From assembly GCA_027451425.1 (NCBI GenBank), contig DAIDJH010000150.1:1-5103 (forward strand): a stretch of 5,103 bases of DNA. The letters run 5' to 3'. Of the stretch, positions 1 to 5,103 are shown in pieces. The DNA comes from Bdellovibrionales bacterium. Its GTDB lineage: Bacteria; Bdellovibrionota; Bdellovibrionia; Bdellovibrionales; UBA1609. The notes beneath the pieces are model-generated. The model was not told the origin of the DNA, made no database searches, and saw nothing but the letters and a program-made list of their open reading frames with translations. The first letter of the stretch is position 1. Every line of letters starts with the position of its first letter. Both the position numbers and the translations under genes were made by a program.

Positions 1-501
1 GCGGGCTCATTAGCGGCCTCTCTCGGGGGCTATTCGTTCACGGCCACCAACAACAACAATGGCGCAAAAAGCACTTTGTCCGGTTTTGGCGCTTACCATA
101 TCGCTTATCACAATCCGATTTGGACGCACCTCGAAGCGGATGTCGGATATTCTATCATCGCGACAAATGGCATTGGTGGCGATCTTGCTTTCGGGTTTGA
201 TGTCGGTGTTAACTATTTTCCGTTTACAGAAAATACGGACATCCGATTTAAGTCGAACGGCGTCGATGGAAATTTCGGGAGCGTCTGGCGGCCATTCATC
301 GGCGTCGGGTTTCATCAAAGAAATTTCCAAAGTACCAGCTCGCAATACGCCGGCGCGGGACTTAAAATCGGCACCGAATATGAGTGGAAGAAAACCATGG
401 GGCTAGTTGGTTACGTTCGGTACATAAGTTTGGGCGGCCCGAACCAGTCTCAAGCGAATCAGGCGGAAGTTTTGCTGGGTGTTCTTTATAATCTTTGGTG
501 A
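1..501 (+). CDS. Outer-membrane beta-barrel protein, 3' part (5' end outside window)
   Basis: The reading frame is open from the first base and gives 166 residues before a TGA stop. There is no ATG in frame before codon 133, and no signal peptide is visible, so the true start lies left of the window; the TTG at 76 would cut into a beta-strand. The product is a run of short amphipathic strands with alternating hydrophobic residues and many Gly and aromatic residues. Examples by visible codon number are about 28-54 (SGFGAYHIAYHNPIW onwards), 60-75 (GDLAFGFDVGVNYFPF), 96-110, 116-144 and 156-166. It ends in LLGVLYNLW; a terminal aromatic residue after an alternating last strand is the known recognition signature for the BAM machinery. 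About seven strands are visible, which fits a small 8-stranded OmpA/OmpW-like barrel in the outer membrane. The specific family and any ligand are not recognisable. The following lipoprotein gene starts 3 bases after the stop, suggesting one transcript. Confidence 0.8.
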   Translation, partial: AGSLAASLGGYSFTATNNNNGAKSTLSGFGAYHIAYHNPIWTHLEADVGYSIIATNGIGGDLAFGFDVGVNYFPFTENTDIRFKSNGVDGNFGSVWRPFIGVGFHQRNFQSTSSQYAGAGLKIGTEYEWKKTMGLVGYVRYISLGGPNQSQANQAEVLLGVLYNLW

Positions 502-504
502 AAA

Positions 505-3500
505 ATGATACGGCGGATGTGTTACATTTTTATCATCGTGGCTGGCTTAACCGCCTGTTCGAAGGGCTCGAATAAGTTTGGCCAAATCCTCGACAATCCA
601 AACGGTAGTGGTACCGGGACTTCGAGTATTGCGATCACAAGCTATATGCCGGCGTCCGCGTCTGTTACTGTTAAGGAGACTGACACTGAGGCGTTTCTTG
701 TCTCCGCAACCGGGCAAGGAACTCTCCAGTACATTTGGACAGTGGATGGAACAACTGTTGGGACAAACTCTCCTTCTTTTAGCTTAGTCGCGCCAAGTTA
801 CACGGTCGCCAACCATACTGTAAAGGTTACGATCAACGACAGTATCGGCACCGCCTCACAAACCTGGAGCGTAAAAGTCAACGGGCCGCCCGTAATTAAC
901 ACGATGTCGCCAACGGTGAGCACCGTTGGCTTACAACAAAGCACGCCGCTTACATATTCAGTTTCAGCAACAGATCCCAATAATGATACTTTGACGTATG
1001 TTTGGAAGCTCGATGGCCAAGCCAACGTGCTGACGTCAACCACAAATACGGTCACCTGGACGCCCACATCCACGCAACTCGGTTCGCACACGGTTAGCGT
1101 AGATATTTACGATGGCCCGATATCAGACCCCGGGACATACGACATCAATCAAACTTGGACAACGAACGTAAATAATTTTTCAAATGCCTGTAACAATATG
1201 CAAAATTACAGCGAAACAAATACGTCGTGCGTGTTGGTTGGGATTCCCGGCATCGGCGATGGACTCAATCCGCTGACGGCACCATCGAGCTTTTTCATAA
1301 CTCCATCTGCTTTTGCGCAGACCTCAAATGGCGACTTGTTCATTGCCGACGTGGGGAACGATGTAGTTTGGTACTACAACCTTTATACTTCGCCGAGCGC
1401 TACCGTGTTGGGCGTTACTGTTCCAATCAACACGATGAAGGTGGTTGCGGGCGTCGGCCTTGCCTCAAGCGGCAATAGCGCTAGCGCAAAAGCTCTGCGT
1501 AACTTTTTAAATTCTCCAAGCGGCCTATATTACGACGGTTCAAACCTTTACATTTCCGACACCAACAACAATCGCATTGTGAAGGTCGATAACACCGGAA
1601 CTTTTTCAACAATATTAACAGCAGGATGCTCGTCGCCGAGGCAAATTACAATGGTTGGCATTTACCTCTATGCCGCCTGCTACTCGTCTAACATTATAAA
1701 AATGATCAACACGTCAACATTGGTGGCGACGACTTTTGCCGGCACTGGCTCGGCTGGCAACCCCGCAAATACCAATCAAAGCACATTCACAGATCCAACC
1801 GATGGACTATTGAATGGTCCATACGGAATCACGTCCGACACCTCGGGTGATATCTTTGTAGGCGAATACGGTGGCTGTCGAATCCGCATGTATAACCAAA
1901 GCGGATCAACTGTGACTCTTTACGGCGGCTATACGATTAGCAATAACATGCAAAGAATTATTGTCGGCACTTCGGGCGCGCCCAACTGCACACACGTAAC
2001 AGGCAATGCCGTTTCGGCGGCGAAAACGTATCATGTTCGCAGCCTTTCGTTTGTTTCGTCAACATTACTCACATGGACAGATGACATGAGCACAGTGTCT
2101 GGCGTCAATTTTTCATCGACTACGGGCTCTTTGATGGGCGTCTCGATTCCAGCTTATTATGCTGAATCAATGCTCGGCACTTTTTCAGGTTATATTGGCG
2201 AAGGTCTGCTACCCAATCAAACAAGATTCAATGTGCCGTATGCCGATATTCTTGATCCAAATACTGGCAATCTCTATATTGCCGACACGAATAACCTACG
2301 CCTTCGAATGTTTCAGGCATCAAATAACAAAACAGAACTTGTCGCAGGCACCGGTTCCGTTCGTGGCCAATCAAATGCCGGTCAGGGTCAAGTCAACGCC
2401 AATCAAGAAAAAATGTACGGCGTATTCGGCCTTGCAGTTGATCACGTCACAGGTGACATTTTTGTCGCGGACGCTTACAACAATCGAATTCGCGACGTAA
2501 ACCCTTACGGTCAAGTTTCTCAAGCGGCGGGAACTGGATCAGTCGGTCTTGGCCAAGAACAAGATGCTTACCCTTCGAACGTAACAATGAACCAACCTCG
2601 AGGGCTTGTGTTAATTGACTCAACCGCGAGCTTTGGCGGCGATCTCGTTTGGGTCGACTCGCAGAATGACCAAATCCGGCTTTATAACCGAAGCTCAACG
2701 GACCAAACTTTTTTTGGCGTCACCGTACCAGCGGGAATGGTTGCGACAATTGCCGGTAACGGCACTGCCGGCGATGCTACCAGCGGATCCGCTCTCACGA
2801 ACGCATTCAATAACCCAACGGGCGTTACATTTGACGGCACGAACTTGTACGTAGCTGACACGAACAATCATTGCATTAAAATGATAGATCCAACCGGCAA
2901 CCTTTCTGTCGTTGCCGGGACTTGCGGTGCGGCCGGCAATTTAGATGGCTATGCAGGCACTGGCCGCTTAAACGGGCCGCAGGGTATCGATTATTATTCA
3001 AATGGAACCCATCAAGGCATATTAATCGCAGACAGCAACAATGGCCGCATTCGGTTCTACAGAATCGCTGGTACCTCGACCCTCCTTTTCGGCACGGTTA
3101 TCTCTGTTGGCCAAACAGTGACCATTGGCTGTGGCGGAACATTTCATGACGAAGGTATAAATGCCACGCTGACACCATGTAGTGGAGTCTACGATGTCGC
3201 CGCAGTTGGCACACAGGCATGCTTCACGAACATGTACTATCACAATGCTCGATGCATCACTCAAACTGGGCAAGTCAATACCGTTTTGGGCGGCCCCGAG
3301 GGCGTGAGCAACACCACTCCCCTCTATGGCCCAGGTGGGTCATTTGCTAACACTGACTATGATCCCCTTAACCCGAATTACACGAGCCAAAATGGAGTCA
3401 CCGCGTTTTTTCTACCATCACCCATAGCCGAACCCACACTGACCACAAGTTATGGACAGGTCACATTCCCCCACGCGATTCGAGCGATCGACAGTGGCAC

Positions 3501-3555
3501 AATATTAGTCGGTGAGTTTTATCTCGGCCTCATTCGTGAAATTAAATTACCCTAG
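505..3555 (+). CDS. Large secreted lipoprotein with two Ig-like domains and about twelve NHL-type beta-propeller blades
   Basis: This gene encodes 1016 residues. Residues 1-17 are a lipoprotein signal peptide: basic MIRRM, a hydrophobic core, then lipobox LTAC with Cys18, followed by Ser-Lys, so outer-membrane sorting is plausible. A Ser/Gly/Asn linker runs to about residue 40. Two Ig-like domains follow, about 41-126 (YIWTVDG at 76-82) and 128-222 (ATDPNNDTLTYVWKLDG at 155-171). From about 268 to the end there are NHL-type repeats with the hallmark D-x-x-N-N-R-I and intervening AGTGSxG turns, for example ISDTNNNRI (350-358), IADTNNLRL (592-600) and VADAYNNRI (654-662). NHL repeats are known to form six-bladed propellers that bind proteins, nucleic acids or glycans; no catalytic motif stands out. 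The mature chain has twelve cysteines beyond the lipid-anchor Cys. The start at 505 gives the basic n-region; GGTGA (497-501) is a weak, close ribosome site, and ATG 517 would drop Arg3 and Arg4. The gene is probably co-transcribed with the barrel gene upstream. The partner and ligand are unknown. Confidence 0.9.
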   Translation: MIRRMCYIFIIVAGLTACSKGSNKFGQILDNPNGSGTGTSSIAITSYMPASASVTVKETDTEAFLVSATGQGTLQYIWTVDGTTVGTNSPSFSLVAPSYTVANHTVKVTINDSIGTASQTWSVKVNGPPVINTMSPTVSTVGLQQSTPLTYSVSATDPNNDTLTYVWKLDGQANVLTSTTNTVTWTPTSTQLGSHTVSVDIYDGPISDPGTYDINQTWTTNVNNFSNACNNMQNYSETNTSCVLVGIPGIGDGLNPLTAPSSFFITPSAFAQTSNGDLFIADVGNDVVWYYNLYTSPSATVLGVTVPINTMKVVAGVGLASSGNSASAKALRNFLNSPSGLYYDGSNLYISDTNNNRIVKVDNTGTFSTILTAGCSSPRQITMVGIYLYAACYSSNIIKMINTSTLVATTFAGTGSAGNPANTNQSTFTDPTDGLLNGPYGITSDTSGDIFVGEYGGCRIRMYNQSGSTVTLYGGYTISNNMQRIIVGTSGAPNCTHVTGNAVSAAKTYHVRSLSFVSSTLLTWTDDMSTVSGVNFSSTTGSLMGVSIPAYYAESMLGTFSGYIGEGLLPNQTRFNVPYADILDPNTGNLYIADTNNLRLRMFQASNNKTELVAGTGSVRGQSNAGQGQVNANQEKMYGVFGLAVDHVTGDIFVADAYNNRIRDVNPYGQVSQAAGTGSVGLGQEQDAYPSNVTMNQPRGLVLIDSTASFGGDLVWVDSQNDQIRLYNRSSTDQTFFGVTVPAGMVATIAGNGTAGDATSGSALTNAFNNPTGVTFDGTNLYVADTNNHCIKMIDPTGNLSVVAGTCGAAGNLDGYAGTGRLNGPQGIDYYSNGTHQGILIADSNNGRIRFYRIAGTSTLLFGTVISVGQTVTIGCGGTFHDEGINATLTPCSGVYDVAAVGTQACFTNMYYHNARCITQTGQVNTVLGGPEGVSNTTPLYGPGGSFANTDYDPLNPNYTSQNGVTAFFLPSPIAEPTLTTSYGQVTFPHAIRAIDSGTILVGEFYLGLIREIKLP
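909..930. repeat. Perfect 10-bp inverted repeat inside the lipoprotein gene
   Basis: The left arm GCCAACGGTG (909-918) and right arm CACCGTTGGC (921-930) are exact reverse complements separated by AG. Folded as RNA this gives a 9-bp GC-rich stem with a 4-base loop. It falls at the start of the second Ig-like domain (about residues 136-142) and has no downstream T-run, so it is not an intrinsic terminator. The role is unknown; it could be chance, an mRNA structure, or a protein-binding dyad. Confidence 0.7.
1327..3549 (+). repeat. Coding repeat region: about twelve NHL-type propeller blades
   Basis: This is a protein-level repeat array inside the long lipoprotein gene, covering about residues 275-1015. 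The recognisable blade cores, by residue, begin near 276 (GDLFIAD), 347 (NLYISDTNNNRI), 386 (IYLYAACYSS), 448 (GDIFVGE), 520 (LLTWTDD, degenerate), 588 (GNLYIADTNN), 650 (GDIFVADAYNNRI), 712 (GDLVWVDSQNDQI), 780 (NLYVADTNN), 838 (GILIADSNNGRI), 904 (QACFTNMYYHNAR, degenerate) and 998 (GTILVGEFYLGLI, degenerate). The unit spacing varies from about 40 to 75 residues because of inserted connectors. The units are diverged at DNA level, so this is an old protein repeat and not a recent tandem duplication. The nine clearer units are well supported; the three degenerate ones are inferred from register. Confidence 0.75.
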
Positions 3556-3558
3556 ACG

Positions 3559-3604
3559 AGTGCAAAAATATGAGATTTAAATCTATTTTTTCTAAGTCCG
3601 CACT
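3559..3604. terminator. Candidate bidirectional intrinsic terminator between convergent genes
   Basis: Only 59 bases separate the stop of the long lipoprotein gene from the stop of the minus-strand barrel gene. They hold the 12-bp perfect palindrome AGATTTAAATCT (3573-3584), preceded by AAAAATA (3564-3570) and followed by ATTTTTT (3585-3591). This A-run/dyad/T-run layout reads as a hairpin plus U-tract on both strands. An outer inverted repeat, AGTGC (3559-3563) with GCACT (3600-3604), encloses the whole element. The stem is AT-rich and so weaker than a classical terminator, but position and symmetry support the call. Confidence 0.5.
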
Positions 3605-3614
3605 TCAATATTCT

Positions 3615-4229
3615 TTACCAACCGACGCCAATAGAAAAGCACCCATTGTTTAAAGAAAATGTAGAGTTTAATAGTTTTGCAGTTGAACTTTTGTATTCGA
3701 CCTCGGCCAATAAGGACCATTTTCTATCAACTTGTCCAAAAATCAGCTCAACGCCAATTCCTGCCGTATAGCCGGCCGAAAACGCCTGGTCGCTGTAAGG
3801 AATTGAATTCAGCGTAACATTTTTATTCAAAGATATAAAATTGTATCCCAAAATGCCGCCGCCTGAGACAAATACGTTAAACCCCTTTTCTCTTCTTCTA
3901 ATCGGAAAGAAAAAAAGACCAAGGTCGGCATCGCTCCCATAATATACAAAATTGGCTTTTACTGTAGTTGTCGAATCTAAAAAATTTTGACTGCTGTTTA
4001 TGGTTGAAAAATCCGCCGCAAAATATGGCGCAAAGTATTGCCCCTCATCTAATACCGTTAGTTTTAGGCCATAGCCCGGTGATCCACCGGCAAATGAAAA
4101 ATCATTTTGCCCCGTATAGATGTTTTCTTGGGCCGATAAATAAGTTTTTGGATATGAGCCTGGCACTTGAGCAAAGCTAACGACACTGAAAAAAGCGATT
4201 ATAATATTGAAGAAAAATATATAACCCAT
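3615..4229 (-). CDS. Small outer-membrane beta-barrel protein, complete, 204 residues
   Basis: Residues 1-20 form a signal peptide: a long hydrophobic core (IFFFNIIIAFFSVV) and a Ser-Phe-Ala cleavage site before Gln21, typical of signal peptidase I. The mature chain is a series of amphipathic strands, about 52-60 (GYGLKLTVL), 65-77, 88-97, 101-109, 116-131 (GFNVFVSGGGILGYNF), 149-164 (AFSAGYTAGIGVELIF), 171-184 and 196-204 (ending FSIGVGW). The basic turn RRREK at 111-115 is likely periplasmic. The C-terminal Trp after an alternating strand is the usual BAM recognition end. Eight strands and 204 residues fit the common small barrel size; the family and function are not recognisable. The start ATG at 4229 is set by the signal peptide; no good Shine-Dalgarno site precedes it. 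Hand-counted GC over 3661-4200 is about 40%, lower than the neighbouring lipoprotein gene at about 48%. It is convergent with the NHL lipoprotein gene and divergent from the gene at 4401. Confidence 0.85.
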   Translation of the reverse strand: MGYIFFFNIIIAFFSVVSFAQVPGSYPKTYLSAQENIYTGQNDFSFAGGSPGYGLKLTVLDEGQYFAPYFAADFSTINSSQNFLDSTTTVKANFVYYGSDADLGLFFFPIRRREKGFNVFVSGGGILGYNFISLNKNVTLNSIPYSDQAFSAGYTAGIGVELIFGQVDRKWSLLAEVEYKSSTAKLLNSTFSLNNGCFSIGVGW

Positions 4230-4286
4230 GCAGCATTTTAAGTTTCACTTGTTTTTAATTTGTTCGATAGATTAATTGAAGGGCAT

Positions 4287-4300
4287 TAGACGAAAGTCTA
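4287..4300. repeat. Small hairpin with GAAA tetraloop
   Basis: TAGAC (4287-4291) and GTCTA (4296-4300) pair perfectly around GAAA, a stable GNRA-type loop when read on the plus strand. The minus-strand RNA would have a TTTC loop instead. With only five base pairs it may be chance, but it lies directly beside the direct repeat in the shared control region. No T-run follows, so it is not a terminator. Confidence 0.4.
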
Positions 4301-4323
4301 CTCACCCCTCTCGCGCTCACCCC
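4301..4323. promoter_or_regulatory. 8-bp direct repeat, possible operator
   Basis: CTCACCCC occurs exactly at 4301-4308 and 4316-4323, with a start-to-start distance of 15 bases. The pair lies 72-94 bases from the minus-strand start and 78-100 bases from the plus-strand start, almost midway between the divergent genes, where a shared regulator would be expected to bind. The repeat is seen directly; the operator role is inference. Confidence 0.35.
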
Positions 4324-4380
4324 GACTTTTTTATAGATGTTGCGAATTAAAATTCCGGTCTAGGGGCGGTTAAACGAAAC

Positions 4381-4386
4381 TATGAT
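4381..4386 (+). promoter_or_regulatory. Candidate -10 box for the gene at 4401
   Basis: TATGAT matches the sigma-70 consensus TATAAT at five of six positions and is followed by an AT-rich stretch. No -35 hexamer is found at the usual 16-18 base spacing; TTGCGA at 4340-4345 is too far upstream. If used, transcription would begin about 5-8 bases before the ATG at 4401, leaving almost no leader. Weak evidence. Confidence 0.2.
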
Positions 4387-4400
4387 ATTCTTCATTCTAA

Positions 4401-5103
4401 ATGTCGCCGATCAGTCGATTAGTATTCTTTTCAAGCACCGCAGTCTTGCTTTTCGCAATATCTAGATGTGCGAATCCCTCCAGTCAAAACTCATCGTCCG
4501 GAGGGCCTTATTTGTATGTGGCCACGGGCGCATGTTATTCAGGCGGAGGCAACAACACGTTCACTAATATGACGAGCTCTAATTTCGTTTACAGACTAGA
4601 TACGGCCACTGGCACAAAGGACATCGTTCTTGCCGATTACAACGCTTCACCCGCACAAGCCGGCGATTCGCCGGTGGGCCTCGCAAATATTGATTCAAAT
4701 AACATTTACGTATTAGTCGAAAACACCACGATACCTGGCGCCAGACGAATTGAAATTGTGCCAAAAAGCAGTTATGGAACCAGAACTACTTTTAGCAACA
4801 ACATAACGGCTCTGAGCGCGCAGTTAAGGGACATACTTGCGCTTGCTAATGGCAACTTATTGATTAGCAGGTCCAGCGCCATAGAAGAAATAACAGCTGC
4901 AAATGTTCGGATAACTCAAGGCGCAAATCCATTTATATATGCGCCGGCATCACCTTGTGCGACGTCGACAACCATGATGTCTCGAATTTTGACTCTAAAT
5001 AATGGTAATGTAGTTTTCTTGCATGCGGCCGCATTGCAAAATCGGTTTGGCATAATTTCGGCGTCAGGCTATGAGTCCTCGTCCGATTGCAAAGCGGCAC
5101 AAG
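4401..5103 (+). CDS. Secreted or lipid-anchored protein, probably beta-propeller-like, N-terminal part (3' end outside window)
   Basis: The frame is open from ATG 4401 to the window edge: 234 codons plus one base, without a stop. An in-frame TAA sits directly before the ATG, so the start cannot lie further upstream, and the first 22 residues make a signal peptide (MSPISRLVFF, then a hydrophobic core). Cys23 followed by a Ser/Asn/Gly-rich stretch (24-35) looks like a lipoprotein anchor and linker, but the residues before it are Ile-Ser-Arg, and Arg at -1 does not fit the standard lipobox. Alternatively signal peptidase I cuts near Ser21. The mature part has short strand-like segments: PYLYVATGACYSGGG (36-50), NFVYRLDTATGTKDIVLADY (about 61-80), NIYVLVENT, GNLLISRSSAIEEI and GNVVFLHAAA. 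These segments resemble propeller blades reading out a value. Cys45, Cys186 and Cys230 are present. From memory it recalls uncharacterised secreted proteins of Bdellovibrio relatives; this is not verified. It is divergent from the barrel gene. Confidence 0.85.
   Translation, partial: MSPISRLVFFSSTAVLLFAISRCANPSSQNSSSGGPYLYVATGACYSGGGNNTFTNMTSSNFVYRLDTATGTKDIVLADYNASPAQAGDSPVGLANIDSNNIYVLVENTTIPGARRIEIVPKSSYGTRTTFSNNITALSAQLRDILALANGNLLISRSSAIEEITAANVRITQGANPFIYAPASPCATSTTMMSRILTLNNGNVVFLHAAALQNRFGIISASGYESSSDCKAAQ
4660..4674. repeat. GC-rich inverted repeat inside the right-edge gene
   Basis: CCGGCGA (4660-4666) and TCGCCGG (4668-4674) are exact reverse complements around a single T, giving a 6-bp GC stem with an ATT loop in RNA. 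It is fully inside the coding frame at about residues 87-92 of the secreted protein, with no T-run after it. It may simply reflect codon choice. Confidence 0.5.

Larger units (their letters stand above)
4230..4400. other. Divergent intergenic control region
   Basis: These 171 bases lie between two divergent starts and should carry promoters for both genes. The visible contents are a GAAA-loop hairpin, an 8-bp direct repeat and a TATGAT box, each listed separately. On the minus strand TATAAA (plus positions 4330-4335) could be a -10 for the barrel gene and would give a leader of about 90 bases containing the hairpin, but I find no matching -35. No open reading frame of note and no recognisable riboswitch or RNA gene was seen here. 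Confidence 0.6.

Noticed and set aside
10..345. Minus-strand open frame of 111 codons
   Set aside because: It lies wholly opposite the barrel gene, whose beta-strand pattern and aromatic C-terminus are convincing; the minus product is charged and lacks domain or signal features.
59..406. Second plus-strand open frame of 115 codons
   Set aside because: It overlaps the barrel gene in another frame; the product is basic and featureless, typical of a shadow frame.
76..501. TTG at 76 as the true start of the first gene
   Set aside because: The frame stays open to base 1 with further beta-strand sequence, and no signal peptide follows the TTG, so the gene begins outside the window.
520..522. Cys6 as an alternative lipid anchor
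   Set aside because: It sits inside the n-region after Arg-Arg-Met with no hydrophobic core before it; Cys18 has both the core and the lipobox.
505..560. Twin-arginine (Tat) signal in MIRRMCYIF
   Set aside because: Residues after Arg-Arg do not match the x-F-L-K pattern, and a proper lipobox at LTAC explains the peptide as an ordinary lipoprotein signal.
909..930. Inverted repeat as an intrinsic terminator
   Set aside because: The bases after it (TTACAACAAA) contain no T-run, and it is early in an intact long reading frame.
1478..1487. 10-bp palindrome GCGCTAGCGC
   Set aside because: It has no loop and is within the size expected by chance in 5 kb; it encodes an ordinary Ser-Ala stretch in the lipoprotein.
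3022..3273. Minus-strand open frame of 83 codons
   Set aside because: It is antisense to the NHL-repeat region and its product has no recognisable structure.
1327..3549. Recent DNA tandem repeat, CRISPR-like array or phase-variable repeat tract
   Set aside because: Repeat units are similar only as protein, vary in length and have no identical DNA spacers or simple-sequence tracts.
4579..4764. Minus-strand open frame of 61 codons
   Set aside because: It is antisense to the secreted protein that starts at 4401; its product is rich in Arg, Trp and Cys with no signal or domain.

Overview
The window looks like chromosomal DNA of a Gram-negative bacterium that makes many surface proteins. It holds four protein genes, two of them cut by the window edges. 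All four products appear to be exported. Two are small outer-membrane beta-barrels and two are large secreted or lipid-anchored proteins of beta-propeller type. The style (Cys-anchored proteins rich in Asn, Ser and Thr, Ig-like plus NHL architecture, weak Shine-Dalgarno sites, roughly 40-48% GC) reminds me of Bdellovibrionota such as Bdellovibrio and its relatives. That assignment rests on memory of the style, not on a marker gene, and is tentative.

Layout. Positions 1-501 (+) hold the 3' part of an outer-membrane beta-barrel gene ending in an aromatic residue. Three bases later, 505-3555 (+) encodes a 1016-residue lipoprotein with two Ig-like domains followed by about twelve NHL-type blades, probably two six-bladed propellers. 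At 3556-3614 a short convergent spacer holds an AT-rich palindrome between an A-run and a T-run, a likely two-way terminator. On the minus strand, 4229-3615 encodes a complete 204-residue beta-barrel with a signal peptide and a C-terminal Trp. Positions 4230-4400 are a divergent intergenic region with an 8-bp direct repeat and a small GAAA-loop hairpin. From 4401 to the right edge (+) runs the start of another secreted, probably propeller-like protein with a Cys/Ser-rich N-terminus.

How the genes may relate. A small barrel gene lies beside a large secreted propeller-type gene twice: once in tandem with 3-base spacing, and once divergently across a 171-base shared control region. This could mean a barrel and a surface-exposed propeller work together, but only gene order supports that. 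No enzyme, transporter, mobile element, RNA gene or CRISPR array is visible. The window is best described as a cluster of uncharacterised cell-surface genes. Its most interesting features are the architecture of the long lipoprotein (twelve blades, six neighbouring cysteine pairs, two classes of blade connector) and a few unexplained inverted and direct repeats.
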